DNA from: Eurosta solidaginis
Taxonomy: Eukaryota > Arthropoda > Insecta > Diptera > Tephritidae
DNA: 64,000 bases
Assembly: GCF_040869045.1 (NCBI RefSeq)
Contig: NC_090322.1
Span: forward strand, 188,727,477-188,791,476
Direction: 5' to 3'
How positions within the stretch are numbered: the stretch's first letter is position 1; every line of letters begins with the position of its first letter. The notes beneath the pieces are model-generated. The model saw only the letters and a list, made by a program, of their open reading frames with translations. It had not been told where the DNA came from and made no database searches. Both the position numbers and the translations under genes were made by a program. Below are positions 1 through 10,095 of this stretch, in pieces.

Positions 1-430
1 AGTTGATTGATTTATACAGAAGCGTGGCGCCGTGTGTGGAACTCCACACAAGTTTAGAAAGCTTCTTACCGTCATACACCAGAGAGTGGCCAGAGCGATT
101 CTTTTGCATGTGGCGTAAGAAGCTCACTAATGCCGGTCGCTTGCAGCCAAGTATCCTCCGAAAATCTGTTTGGTGGTAAGCTAATGTGAGAAGGCGACAG
201 CCTAGCCAGGCCACTATGACATACTAGGTTTATGGGCCATTTGGGTATTTTCATTGGCAGCGTCTGTACACCACAAGATGCTGCTGCAAGTTGGCGTCTG
301 TCATGGTCAAGCAGCTCGCTATATAAATGTGCAAGCAATACTTTCATCCCCGTTGAGCGTTTTATGCGCAGAGCTTGTGACCCGCCACATTTAACCACAC
401 TTCAAAGAAAAGAAAGCTAACGCCTCGGTC
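1..430. other. Unrecognised sequence, possibly LINE 5' region
   Basis: No family was recognised. The minus strand is open for 108 codons (72-398) but the protein has no motif I know. The stretch lies directly upstream of a plus-strand LINE endonuclease remnant, so it may be the 5' region of that element; that is inference from position only. Confidence 0.2.
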
Positions 431-489
431 AGGAAGACAATCCTTAATTTATGACTACCAACGCAAACGTTTAGAGGACTACCTTTTGA

Positions 490-1049
490 GTTCAGGTACC
501 TGGAATATCCGTTGCCTTAACGGGATTGGTGCAGATGTCCATCTAGGTCAAAGCATAAGCCGACGTAATTGCCATTCAATAAATACGCTGGACAAGGAAT
601 GCCAAGAAAGCTAACAACCAATGCGACATTTACTGGAGTGGCCATGTAAATAAGCGCAGTTTCGGCGTTACATTCGTGGTGGGAGAGAGATTTTGTCGCC
701 AAGTGCTGATGTTTACGCCTGTGGACGAACGAATCACCGCTAACCGGATAAAAGCAAAACTGTTTAATATATCATTCATCTGCGCCCATGTACCGACAGA
801 GAAGAATGACGATAATGTGAAAGATGCTTTCTATGAACGCCTAAACCAACAAGCGCTGCCTCCGCTAAGATATAAAGGTCGTGCTTGGCGACTTTAACGC
901 CAGGGTGGGCAAAGAAGATGTTTTTAGCAACATTGTCGAAAAGTTCAGCTTACACAATTAAACCTCTTCTAAGGGACTGAGGCTGATCGACTTCGCCGGC
1001 GCCCAAAACATGGTCATATCCAGTACGAGGTACATACATCAAAATATAC
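490..1049 (+). pseudogene. Non-LTR retrotransposon endonuclease remnant, 5' part
   Basis: This is a decayed apurinic/apyrimidinic-type endonuclease domain of a LINE, the enzyme that nicks target DNA. Visible motifs are TWNIR near 495, a stretch around 676-860 with TPVDER and FICAHVPTE, and after a frameshift GDFNARVGKED near 888-925 followed by LRLIDFA. GDFNARVG is the conserved Asn/Asp active-site block of these nucleases. Frameshifts and stops break it into short pieces, so it is not functional. The wording resembles the insect LINE group often annotated as craniofacial development protein 2-like; the clade is not certain. A solo LTR interrupts it at 1,050, and the homology resumes in register at 1,528. 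Confidence 0.75.
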
Positions 1050-1527
1050 TGTCACGAGATTTCTGGGGATTTCTGATAATTATGCATCTTCTGCTAAAGT
1101 TAGAATCGCTGAACTGTCGAATAAATAACTCCAATATTCAGTATAGCAAAATGGTCTTTATTTAGACTACTTTGGGAGTAGTACAATTATACTTTAATAT
1201 CACGTACTTCACAAAAGCGGATTACTGATTCCTCAGCTTGCGCTGCTTATATACTCTCTGTTGCCTAGCTCGCATAAGGTCAAGGCGTTGCACCTTCTAG
1301 AACAGTTGTATCTCATGCTTGGTTAGTTAGCTATATGCGTGTGTATTTGGGAGAAACAACTTCTCTTAGCTGACGACTGGCTGTGCATGTGAGATAATTT
1401 CTTTGCTTTAGGCTGCTGGGTATGTGTGTGAAATATTCTTCGTTGCCTTGTACATAAGTGTGGCTGCTTGCTGTTTTTGTTGTTGTGATTATTTACTAAC
1501 AGCATAGTGATGTCAACATTCGCCACA
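1050..1527. repeat. Solo LTR, Ty3/gypsy-like, with 4-bp target duplication
   Basis: The 478-bp segment starts TGTCACGAG and ends CGCCACA, so it has the TG...CA ends of an LTR. It is flanked by the direct repeat ATAC at 1046-1049 and 1528-1531. The endonuclease reading frame on the left continues on the right once the segment and one ATAC are ignored. A 4-bp duplication fits gypsy-type integrases. AATAAATAACTCC and TATATACTC-like stretches inside could be transcription signals. No internal retroelement coding region is present, so this is the product of recombination between two LTRs. The family was not identified. Confidence 0.72.
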
Positions 1528-1616
1528 ATACATTAAGCTACATGGCTGTCCCTCGATCGAAATAGACGCAATCAGATGGACCATGTTGTGATAGACCGCC
1601 ATGTGCGCACGATCTG
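1528..1616 (+). pseudogene. Non-LTR endonuclease remnant, 3' part
   Basis: Continuation of the LINE endonuclease remnant on the far side of the solo LTR. The translation shows ATWLS and NRRNQMDHVVIDRH, the conserved C-terminal part of this nuclease family with the Asp-His pair. It ends in a stop near 1,615 and no RT domain follows here. Confidence 0.7.
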
Positions 1617-2330
1617 AGGACCTAACTTTCTCTGCAACCCACTTCTACTAAATTTCCAAAAAAATTATAGCGCACAATGCATTAGCCCACTGATATTTTT
1701 ACTCATCAAAGTATTTTGGTTACCGTTAATTATTTACTAATAAGTATAACAATCAAGTTCCAATATTGACATAGCTAAGTACATCGTATGCTCGTTAGTA
1801 CTTGCTTTTAGTTGCACACTAAAGCGTGCTTCATCAATATGTAGTAACTAGAATGTAATCATAATCGTCAGCGTTGCCGCGCTACCAACTATTATGGCCT
1901 TGTTCACCATCAAAGTTATGTTAATGAAAAAGAACATATTCGCATACATACTTACATATATGTCTAAATTAAAAGTAGTAGTAGTACAAAAACGCAGAAA
2001 TGTTGAAAAAATATTAAAACTTTTGACCATCATTGTGATGACCATTATAATGGCCTATTTAAAACCATATTCAGCTAACAGAGAAATAAAACGTAAATTG
2101 CAAACGAGGAACTAATTGAAAATAAATCACAATCAGTGAAAAACAAAAAAAAGCATAGAGCACTGCACATGAATATGCTTTGTCGATGTTATTGCAACAA
2201 AAAAAAAAAAAAAAAAAAGTACGTATTGTGTTTCAACGAAAAATTCTAATTATGCCAAAATTATAAAATTTGTAGTACGCATACAAGAATGGAGCAGTAT
2301 GTTCAATGGGGCGTATCGTAAAGGTTTACT
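1617..2330. other. No gene recognised; AT-rich, poly(A) tract
   Basis: AT-rich sequence with a run of about 19 A near 2,200-2,218 and short ORFs on both strands that look like chance openings. The poly(A) run might be the tail of an old retroposon, but I see no upstream body. Confidence 0.3.
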
Positions 2331-2395
2331 ACCACCCCCTGATATATAGAATGACCATTATTATTATTATTTTTTTAATTTTTCCTTAAAAAAAT

Positions 2396-2788
2396 AAAAA
2401 TAAAATAAAAAAATTTTAAGCACTTCCTTTATATAAATGGATAAAAATCAGCGAAAAATGTCTCCTTATATAAAGACAATATTCTTGCTAAATTTTGATT
2501 TTTAAATTTTGACATAGAAATTGCAAAAATATTTATGAGAAGTAAAAATATTAAAGTGGAGCGCACATTACTTTGATTGGCAAGTTGTTGGGAAAGAGAT
2601 CTTATTAGTCAATCAATTGCGCTCCACCTTTATATCTTTACTTCTCATAAATATTTTTGCAATTTATATGTCAAAATTTAAAAATCAAAGTTTAGCAACA
2701 ATATTTTATATAAGGAGACATTTTTCGCTGATTTTTGTCCATTTATATAAAGGAAGTGCTTAAAATGTTTGTATTTTATTTTTATTTT
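2396..2788. mobile_element. Foldback/MITE-like element with ~170-bp inverted arms
   Basis: The left arm (about 2396-2564) and right arm (about 2619-2788) are near-perfect reverse complements separated by a ~54-bp loop. Shared landmarks include GCACTTCCTTTATATAAATG, the block around ATCAGCGAAAAATGTCTCC, and GTGGAGCGCA at the loop edge. The transcript or single strand would form a long hairpin. No coding capacity is seen. The transposase family is unknown. TATAAAGGAAGT recurs near 3,570, so the element may extend through the tandem repeat that follows. Confidence 0.75.
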
Positions 2789-2799
2789 CTCCTTTTCTT

Positions 2800-3535
2800 G
2801 CATTTTCTCGGTGTCTTAACTTATCTGTTAAGTTTCACGCTTGTAGCTCAATGAGAACATACATAAATGTCGACCCCAAAATTCCCTTCGTTCCGTTTGA
2901 TTTTTCTAAATATCGCAGTCCGTGCGCCGTCTAGCGAAACTTTTTTATTGTGTCATCGGCTGTCATCCACCTCTGAATTACGCCCTAAATTTTTAGCTTC
3001 TAGCTCATCGAGAAGTTACTAACGGAATTTTTTCTCCTTTTTTCCTTTGTCATGGTGCCTTAACCTTTCTGTGAGGTTTCGTGTATGTAGCTCAATGAGA
3101 AGTTACTTTAAAATAGATCTCAAAACACCAAATTTCCAAATTCTTATTTAAGTATTTCGATCCGTGCGCCACCTAGCGGAATTTTTTCTCCTTTTCTTAA
3201 ATTATCTCGGCGTCTTATCCTATCTGTGAAGTTTTACAGTTGTAGCTCGATGAGAACTTACATAAAAATCAATCCCAAAATTCCCTCCGTTTCGCACGAT
3301 CTTTGTAAATATCTCCCGCTCTGAATTAAGTTTGAAATTTCAAGTCTCTAGCTCATCGAGAAGTTACTTAAAAGCTGGTTTGAAAAGTTTCTAATTCTTA
3401 TCTAATTATTTCGATCCGTGCGCCACCTAACGGTTTTTTTCCTTTTGCTGCTTTGCCACGGTGTTAAAACCTATGTGTAAAATTTCACGTTTGTAGCTCA
3501 ATGATAAGTTACTTAAAAATCGATTGCAAGATTTG
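2800..3535. repeat. ~245-bp tandem repeat, about three degenerate copies
   Basis: CCGTGCGCC(R)(Y)CTA recurs near 2,929, 3,172 and 3,416, and TTCTCCTTTTCTT plus TGTAGCTCAATGAGAA recur in the same order. Each unit holds two related half-units (TAGCTCAATGAGAA and TAGCTCATCGAGAAGTTACT). The array abuts the foldback arms and may be its subterminal part. Confidence 0.6.
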
Positions 3536-3785
3536 TATGAAAAGCCGACAAACATTCAACCGACCTAATATAAAGGAAGTAAAAATCAAAAAAGAGGATG
3601 GTATAGAAATCACAGTGTTTCAATCTTTATTAATAAAAATTATTAAAAATTATTTTTCTTGGTCACGGCATCACGCGTGAATGGATAGATCTTTTTCGCT
3701 AATTCTTCTGTTGTTTTGTTTGGTATGGTCAGGAGATGGTTCTTATTAATTACCTGATATAATTGAAAAATGGCAGTTAGATACC
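3536..3785. other. No gene recognised; flank of LINE fragment
   Basis: A short AT-rich stretch ending in the left copy (3778-3785) of the TAGATACC duplication that borders the LINE fragment. A minus-strand ORF (3643-3933) enters here from the LINE 3' end but has no family motif in this part. Confidence 0.3.
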
Positions 3786-4945
3786 AAAGGTTAGGTTGAA
3801 CTGGTCGGTCAATAAAGACCTCACATATATTGAGTGTGTCCATAGTGTTCCCAGATTTTGTTGACGACCAAACGGACGAAGCCCAATCAGGTACCAGGAC
3901 TTGTGTTATAGAATAATTCCGTCCTCTTAGCAATTACTAGACATTTTCTAGGAACTAGCTTAATTGCTACTTCGAGATCTGGCATCTTTGTCGCTCCTAA
4001 AAACTGTAGCCTTGACCTGGTAATCGCAAAACATGAACACAAAACGTGCTCAAGCGTTTCTTCCTGCAGTTCATACTTCCTACACCTGCTGTTTCTGACG
4101 AGACCCAACTTATAAGCATCTGACGCTAGAAGGCAATGTCCAGTTAGTATGCCCATCATGAGCCTTAAGTCCTCTCCCTTCAGAGATATGAGCTAGTTTG
4201 TGAGTCTTATATCGTAAGCTTTGCCCCTGATCTTAGAAATTTTACAGCCCGCGCTGTTAGGTTTGCTGGACCATATGCAACTCCTGTCTTCTTATGATTT
4301 CTCTTATACGGATTGGGACGTCTATCGTCGTTTCAGCTAGTGTTGCTCCTTCCTTTGCCAACTCATCGGCCTTTACGGTACCTTCTATCCCTTTATGACC
4401 GTGAACCCAGTATAGATGTATGGTTCGAACTGAGCAAGTTTTTCCAATGCTTCTTTGCATTGCAGAACACTTCTTGATGAAGTGCTGTGTCAGATTATTA
4501 CCTTAATAACTGCAGCTTAAGCACGCTTATTCCAAATTTTTTTTGCTTTCTTCACTGCTATATTTCTAGGCTGAAGACGCTGCAGTAATCTGGCATACTG
4601 TAGGATCTACTTATTTCTGGATCAACACGGTAAACAGCAGATCCGAATGAGCTCAGCGGTCTAATGGTAAAAATAGGGAAAAAACCGTCCACCACAACAG
4701 CTCCCCTTGCTGTGGTAATGCCGTCATTGCTTCCCGAAGCGGCCCGGTATCGGGAAAGCTCCATTCAAGTACTTACAGGCACGGCACGCATAACGTCCCG
4801 TATTAGGAGGTTGGCAGTTTTTGGTCACCGATGAAGTGAAACGGCGTAGATGCAGCCCCTAAACCGCTCAACTCCATAGTCGGGCGCTAAGGAGTTCGGC
4901 TAAGCCCTCACACCAACGACAAGGTGCCTCTAATAGTGGGGGAAC
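3786..4945 (-). pseudogene. Internally deleted LOA/I-like LINE copy
   Basis: This 1.16-kb copy matches both ends of the nearly complete LINE at 39,856-45,484 and lacks most of the middle. Reading the minus strand from the right end, there is the LINE 5' leader with its GGCTTAGCCGAACTCC block, the start of the leader ORF, then a sudden join (near 4,640) into the RNase H domain (SAVYRVDPEISRSY, DYCSVF). More RNase H follows at 4257-4460 (YWVHGHKGIEGTVKADELA). Next comes the C-terminal Cys/His motif at 3887-4159, where one Cys of the first pair is Tyr (CRKYELQEETLEHVLCSC). The copy ends at TTCAACCTAACC. TAGATACC occurs at 3778-3785 and 4946-4953, a likely target duplication. Stops and frameshifts make it inactive. 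Confidence 0.75.
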
Positions 4946-4953
4946 TAGATACC

Positions 4954-5398
4954 CTATTGCCCAAATTTTTTTTATGGTGTAACCTATTTTCTGGGAAGTG
5001 GGAAGTGAACTGGAAACCGACTTATTTAAACAAGTTCTGCTTTATGATTCGCTTAAAATTTAGTACGTAAGCAATTTGGTGGTTATTAAAAAAGTGTTAT
5101 TTATGGCGTAATTCGCTTGAAATTTGGTACATGGTTATCTCTTTAACTTGGTTAATATTAAAAATACGTTTCTTTCCAGGAAGTGGACTACGGACGGATA
5201 TATTCTAGAAGATCGTAACTATGCTGTGATAAGCCTTAAATTTGGTGCAACGGAAATCTTGCTTTTTTGTTAATATCAGGAACACTTTTCTTTCCGGGAT
5301 GTACACCAGAGACCGCAATCTACTCAATATAATCTTATTAACGATTTCATTGAAATTCGGTAAGTACATAAGTATGTTTTTCCTTGATTGATATTTGT
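4954..5398. other. No gene recognised
   Basis: AT-rich sequence with loosely repeated phrases such as CTTGAAATTTGGTACA / CTTAAATTTGGTGCA and TTTCTTTCC(A/G)GGA, spaced about 60-120 bp. It may be a decayed tandem repeat or element interior. No coding signal. Confidence 0.25.
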
Positions 5399-6010
5399 GA
5401 TACTTTATTAAAGGGAGGGGAACGACGAGTTTAAAAGAGATAGGTAAAATAAGCGGTACCGGGACAGAGTGAATGAGAGGTAGAAGGAAGTGAAGATAAA
5501 AAGAGACGGGGCGTTAGTATCTTTTTGTGGAACGGAAACTGAGAGAATGCGCTAGGCAAAATTAATGGAACGGGGCAGAGAGAAGAAGAGGTAGGGGGGA
5601 AGGAAGATGGAAATGGATGGTAAGGGAACAGAGGTTGAGATATTGAGAGAGATAGAGAAAGGTAGAAGTAGAGGAAAGAATTTTGGAGAAAGTGCGAAAA
5701 GGGAGAAGGAGATGGAGGGAGGTTGAGAAAAATTGGAAGAGAGGTGTAACGATACTGTTACGAAAAGGATTAAAAGAGAGCAAGTGAGAAAAAGAAGAGG
5801 AGGAGAGTGTTATTATAAATGACGTGGACTGAAATAAACATAGCTAAAATCAGCGGGACGGGGACGGGCAGAGAGAAGGAGCGGTATAGGGAAAAGACGT
5901 TTTAAATTATTGGAAGGGTACAGGAGGTGGAACGTCAAAAGAGACAGGAAAAGGCAGATGTAGCTGGAAGATAGAGGGATAGGCATTGAGAGAGGAATAT
6001 GCGTCAAGGG
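5399..6010. repeat. GA-rich (polypurine) low-complexity tract
   Basis: The plus strand is dominated by A and G for about 600 bp, with AGAGAGAAGGAG-type phrases and GGGACGGGGACGGGCAGAG near 5,855. The minus-strand ORFs at 5562-5783 and 5813-6082 are Leu/Ser/Pro-rich translations of this tract and are not credible proteins. Confidence 0.7.
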
Positions 6011-6979
6011 TAGTGTTACACCAATACGAGTAACTACCATTACATAAACGAGTACTTTGCCCAAGTGCCGAATATTTTTCATAGTCGACTACTTGTTACA
6101 AGTAATTTCTTAGGTCTGGCTATTTCCGTTAAAATATATTTTGAGATTTAATACAATTGGGTTTTTTTTAATTTTCATGAAAGACACACATTTGCTTTCC
6201 GAAAAACAGCCCACAGCGAGAAAATTTTAGAAGAATTCATCATTAGTTGCATTTTTTTTTTTACAAGCGAGCTTTGAAAAAGCGCTTCAACTAGCTAAAC
6301 AGTTTCATCATGGCGAAACCATACAGGTGGTGGAAGTTTACCAGCTAGTTGGTACTTTTTTTTTTAGCTGCGTTGACATTTCTACTTCTGGCACAGTACG
6401 TTTTTGACGCTCAACTAGAGAATTACAAAAACAAAATACATATTCATGCATTTGCTTGTATGTATGTCACCCTGCCGCAACGCTGTTATTTCTCTTAAAA
6501 TAGTGCCTTTTTTTTGGTCGACTGTTGCTGAAGCTCTTTCATCTCAAACCGCTTAGCCAACTAAACAAACTTACCTTGTGTTGTTGCTTTCTATGTAATA
6601 CGGTAATCTACCTAGCGTCTTATTTCCACTAGCTTGCGACTTGGCTCTTACGTAAGAAGACAATCCAAAGTCCTCTGCAGGATTTTGTGTAATCTGCAGG
6701 ATCTGGCGTATCGTAGATTTACCAGATCTAAAGCTGTGATCTCATAAAGAAATGCCAGCTTAAAAACGATAGATATTGAGAATATTGAGTTACGCTCATA
6801 GGCTAGCTGGCGCAAAAATAGTTAATATCCGTTTTAGTTATTTACCCTAGCACATAAAACATATAACAAAACCCATTTGAAACTGAAAATAAAAGTATGA
6901 AGTATAAAGCAATAGTGCAGTAAATGGGGCGGCGACCCGTTTTCAGTATTAAGAATCTGAAACCTACTTTATTTTGTTA
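6011..6979. other. No gene recognised
   Basis: AT-rich sequence with several T-runs. No long ORF, RNA gene or recognisable element was found. Confidence 0.3.
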
Positions 6980-7231
6980 TTCAAAACATTGTGAATGATA
7001 ACTAAGTGTGATATCTTCTGCATAGACGTCAAAATTCCAAAGTGATTGGATCACCTGATTTGGAATTGACTATCGCTGTCTCATTCTGTATCTTTTTCTA
7101 TCACCCGCTGAAGATAGGCGCCGCCATATTGAACACCCTGTCAAAACGCTAAAAAGTAGCCATATTGAACATCCTGTCAGGCAGTTGACAGATAAGATAT
7201 CACGCTTAGTCATTATTCACAATGATTCAAA
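6980..7231. mobile_element. Small MITE with ~38-bp terminal inverted repeats
   Basis: The left end (about 6980-7018) carries CATTGTGAATGATAACTAAG and GTGATATCTT. The right end (about 7190-7231) carries their imperfect reverse complement, AAGATATCACGCTTAGTCAT. The interior has GCCATATTGAACAYCCTGTCA twice. There is no coding capacity and the transposase family is unknown. Confidence 0.65.
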
Positions 7232-8283
7232 GTTATGAGTAAATGTGTCAATGCACATACATTTTGCATAGACTTTTCAGAAATTTATTTACGTTAACGA
7301 TAATTCCGTTTTTTTTAATACGGGCTACCAATGACAACCGTTTCGATTTGCATGGTTTCCATAGATACGAGGCAATTGCCTGTCTGAATGAATTGATTTA
7401 ATATGTTAGTAATGTATCAACTTTCATAAGTTTTACAGAGCTCTTTAATTAGTACGATACGATTTAATATCAAGTAGTTTCCTCCGATATTTTTTGGTAT
7501 CGATTACTTTCTTCAATCCCTTTAAATAATTACAGATATCGAGTACGAGGTGGTATCAGAACAACACTAGTCATGGGAGAGGAAGACTGATTTGGGATGA
7601 GGGTTAGTGAGAAGCAGAGGGAAAGATAAAAGAGAGTTCATAGAGAAGATTGAGAGAGAAAATTGAAGAGAAAGAGGTTAAGGTATATGACGAAAAGAGG
7701 CCCAATATCTCCTTGGGCAACAAATCCAAAACTTTGTAACATTTTGTGAAATTGATCCCTTGTTATCTCATGACAGCCGTATTAGCTAAATCTGTGTGGA
7801 TAAACATTAATACAGAGTATTTTTAAAATTTTCCACCGGTTATTGTGCAAAAGCGATACTTTGAAGAGAACTACGTTTTCAAGGGAAGAAATCATTGTTT
7901 TCAAATCAAAGTAAGAGAGGTCCAATTAATTTAGTACATGTTTTCATTAACTTGATTTTTCTAACTAGTAACCTCAATTAAGTAAAAGGTGTTCAGTATA
8001 TTCAAATTCGCAGTTTAATTACAACAGCGAACAGAAAAATAGCAGTGCCCAAATTGCTTCAATTCAATCATAATCTTTTTTTTCCGTTATTTAAGAAAAA
8101 AACTTTTATGTAAGTTTAAAAAAAACTTGAAATTCGAGAAAATTTGGAGCTCCTGAGCTTTATTGAGTACGCAGGTTTTTAGCGCAATTAATTTTATTAT
8201 AACAGAGTACAAATAATTGTGCCTGACCATTCCCATTGATTTTTGAAATTTTTTTCACGAAGACTGTTTCAGATCTTCCTCTA
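7232..8283. other. No gene recognised; includes GA-rich stretch at 7570-7700
   Basis: AT-rich DNA with a polypurine stretch around 7570-7700 (AGAGAAGATTGAGAGAG) like those at 5.4-6.0 kb and 9.9 kb. No ORF or RNA gene is supported. Confidence 0.3.
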
Positions 8284-8664
8284 TCTTAATATATAAAAAT
8301 CACGTATAACTATGTAGCACATCACCAGGCCCGCCGCGAAGGTGGGGGGGATAAGCCCCGGGCCCGTGGTTTCTGAGGGAGCCCGCGATTTAGAGGTATT
8401 ATGACATTTTTTTTAATTCAGAAGGGTCTTTAGTTGTTCCATGTGAAATTTTTAAGCCGAATTTCAAAAGCAACGAAAATCTGCATTTCGTTTTTATATT
8501 ACAGTGAAGTGTGACAAATAAAAATCTATATATACAAAAAGAAATGCTAAAATGTGTGTTAGTTGGTCGCCGGTGTTTGAAGAGATGCGTCGGTCGATTT
8601 TATTCAAACTTTCGCACAGGTTGCGTAAAGCTCACGCGGTGGTTACTACATAGGTTTGGTTGCG

Positions 8665-8915
8665 ATCGACGTACAGGGTCTCGAGATATAGGCCGAAACG
8701 TGGACCCGAGTACCCTTAGAATGTCTTTATAGGATATGGATATCAAATGAAAGCTGTTGATGAGTGCTTTGGTAGAGGGTAATTTTCATACCCCTGAGTG
8801 ATTAGGGTCTCGAGATATAGGCCAAAACGTGGACCAGTGAATGCCTAGACAGTGTTTATACAATATGGATATCAAATGAAAGCTGTTGAGTGCTTTAGTA
8901 CAGAGTAATATATTC
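8665..8915 (-). repeat. ~120-130-bp monomers, antisense orientation
   Basis: GGGTCTCGAGATATAGGCC is followed about 120 bp later by a second copy, and each is followed by GATATCAAATGAAAGCTGTTGA. These are reverse-complement relatives of the monomers in the Helentron-like elements (ACCTTTCATTTGATACCCATAT). Confidence 0.55.
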
Positions 8916-9029
8916 AGCCCTATTCTGCATTTCGACTTGGATTGCAATTTTTTCGATTTGGCAATTTTGGTATTCTGTGTTCCAATCTCTTTCGATCCAA
9001 TTTCGAATCGTTCGATTCGACCACCTATA

Positions 9030-9540
9030 TAACTACCACCACTCCCTTTTAAAACCCTCATTAATACCTTTAATTTGATAGCCATATCGTACAAACAAAT
9101 TCTAGGGTCACCACTGGTCCACCTTTATGGCGATATATCGAAACGGCGTCCACCTATAGAACTAAGGATCACTCCCTTTAAAATACTCATTAACACCTTT
9201 CTTTTGATACCCATATTGTACAAATAAATTCTAGGGTCACCCCTGGTCTATCTTTATGGCGATATCTCGAAACAGCGTCCACCTATGGAACTAAGGATTA
9301 CTCCCTTTTAAAATACTCATTAACACCTTTCATTTGATACCCATATCGTACAAACGCATTCTAGAGTCAACCCTGATCCACCTTTATGGCGATATCCCTA
9401 AATAGACATGTCATACAAACACATTCCAGGGTTTCCCTCGGTTCATTTTCCTACATGGTTATTTTCTCTTATGTTGTCACCATAGCTCTCAACTGAGTAT
9501 GTAATGTTCGGCTACACCCGAACTTAACATTCTTTACTTG
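9030..9540 (+). mobile_element. Helentron-like (DINE-1-like) element, 3' fragment
   Basis: About three ~130-bp monomers (GTCCACCTTTATGGCGATAT ... ACCTTTCATTTGATACCCAT) are followed by the shared 3' end: CTCAACTGAGTATGTAATG, the hairpin GTTCGG...CCCGAAC, and TTCTTTACTTG before a T-run. The 5' part is absent. Confidence 0.6.
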
Positions 9541-9774
9541 TTTTTGTACAGAATGGCGTGGATAATAAAATATATACGTTTTTAAGTGTTTTTTTACAAA
9601 TTTTCTTTAATTTATTTTGTTCCAATATTCACACATTCCGTAAAAACAGCTGATTTCGAAAAATCATTTGCTCTTCCTCTTCTCGTTACGATTCCGCCGT
9701 AATGCAGAATACCCAACTTCGATTAAAGCGGAGCGTAGAACGGGAACGTAATCGAAATGCAGAATACGGGTTAT

Positions 9775-10030
9775 TATCCAGAGACGGACTGGGACTGGGA
9801 TTATGACTAGGACTGCGACTGAGACTCGGAGTGGGACTGGGACTGGAATAAAATACATACCACCCTCTGGGACAGGCAATAAGGGATGCAGAAGAATGAG
9901 AAGAAATTGAGAGAAGAGAAAAGAGAGAAGGAGATTGAGAAAGAGGTAGAATGAGACGAAGACGGAGGGAGGGGTGAATAAAAGGATTAGGAAAAAGTGA
10001 AGAGGGGGGAGGGTAGAGTCAGACGGAAAA
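9775..10030. repeat. GGGACT-type hexamer run and GA-rich tract
   Basis: From 9775 to 9850 the sequence is built of GACTGGGACTGGGA/GACTGAGACT hexamers. From about 9885 to 10030 it is polypurine with AGAGAAGGAGATTGAGAAAG. The minus ORF at 9664-9879 (Val/Pro-rich) is a translation of the hexamer run. Confidence 0.6.
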
Positions 10031-10095
10031 AGCTTATTAAAATGTATGCAGATAGGCCAAATTTAGGGCAGAACAACGTCAGCCGGGTCTTCTAG

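Larger units (their letters stand above)
8284..10095 (+). mobile_element. Candidate degenerate Helitron, second family
   Basis: The left end reads TCTTAATATATAAAAATC after an A. The right end reads GGCAGAACAACGTCAGCC (imperfect hairpin) then GGGTCTTCTAG before a T. This fits the Helitron layout: 5' TC, 3' hairpin then CTRR, insertion at A|T. The interior is a mosaic of ~130-bp monomers in both orientations, a Helentron-like 3' end (to 9540) and GA-rich sequence, so later insertions are likely. No Rep/helicase coding is seen. The pairing of these two ends as one element is inference. Confidence 0.35.

Noticed and set aside
5562..6082. Minus ORFs of 73 and 89 codons, Leu/Pro/Ser-rich, as small secreted proteins
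   Set aside because: They only reflect the GA-rich tract read on the other strand.
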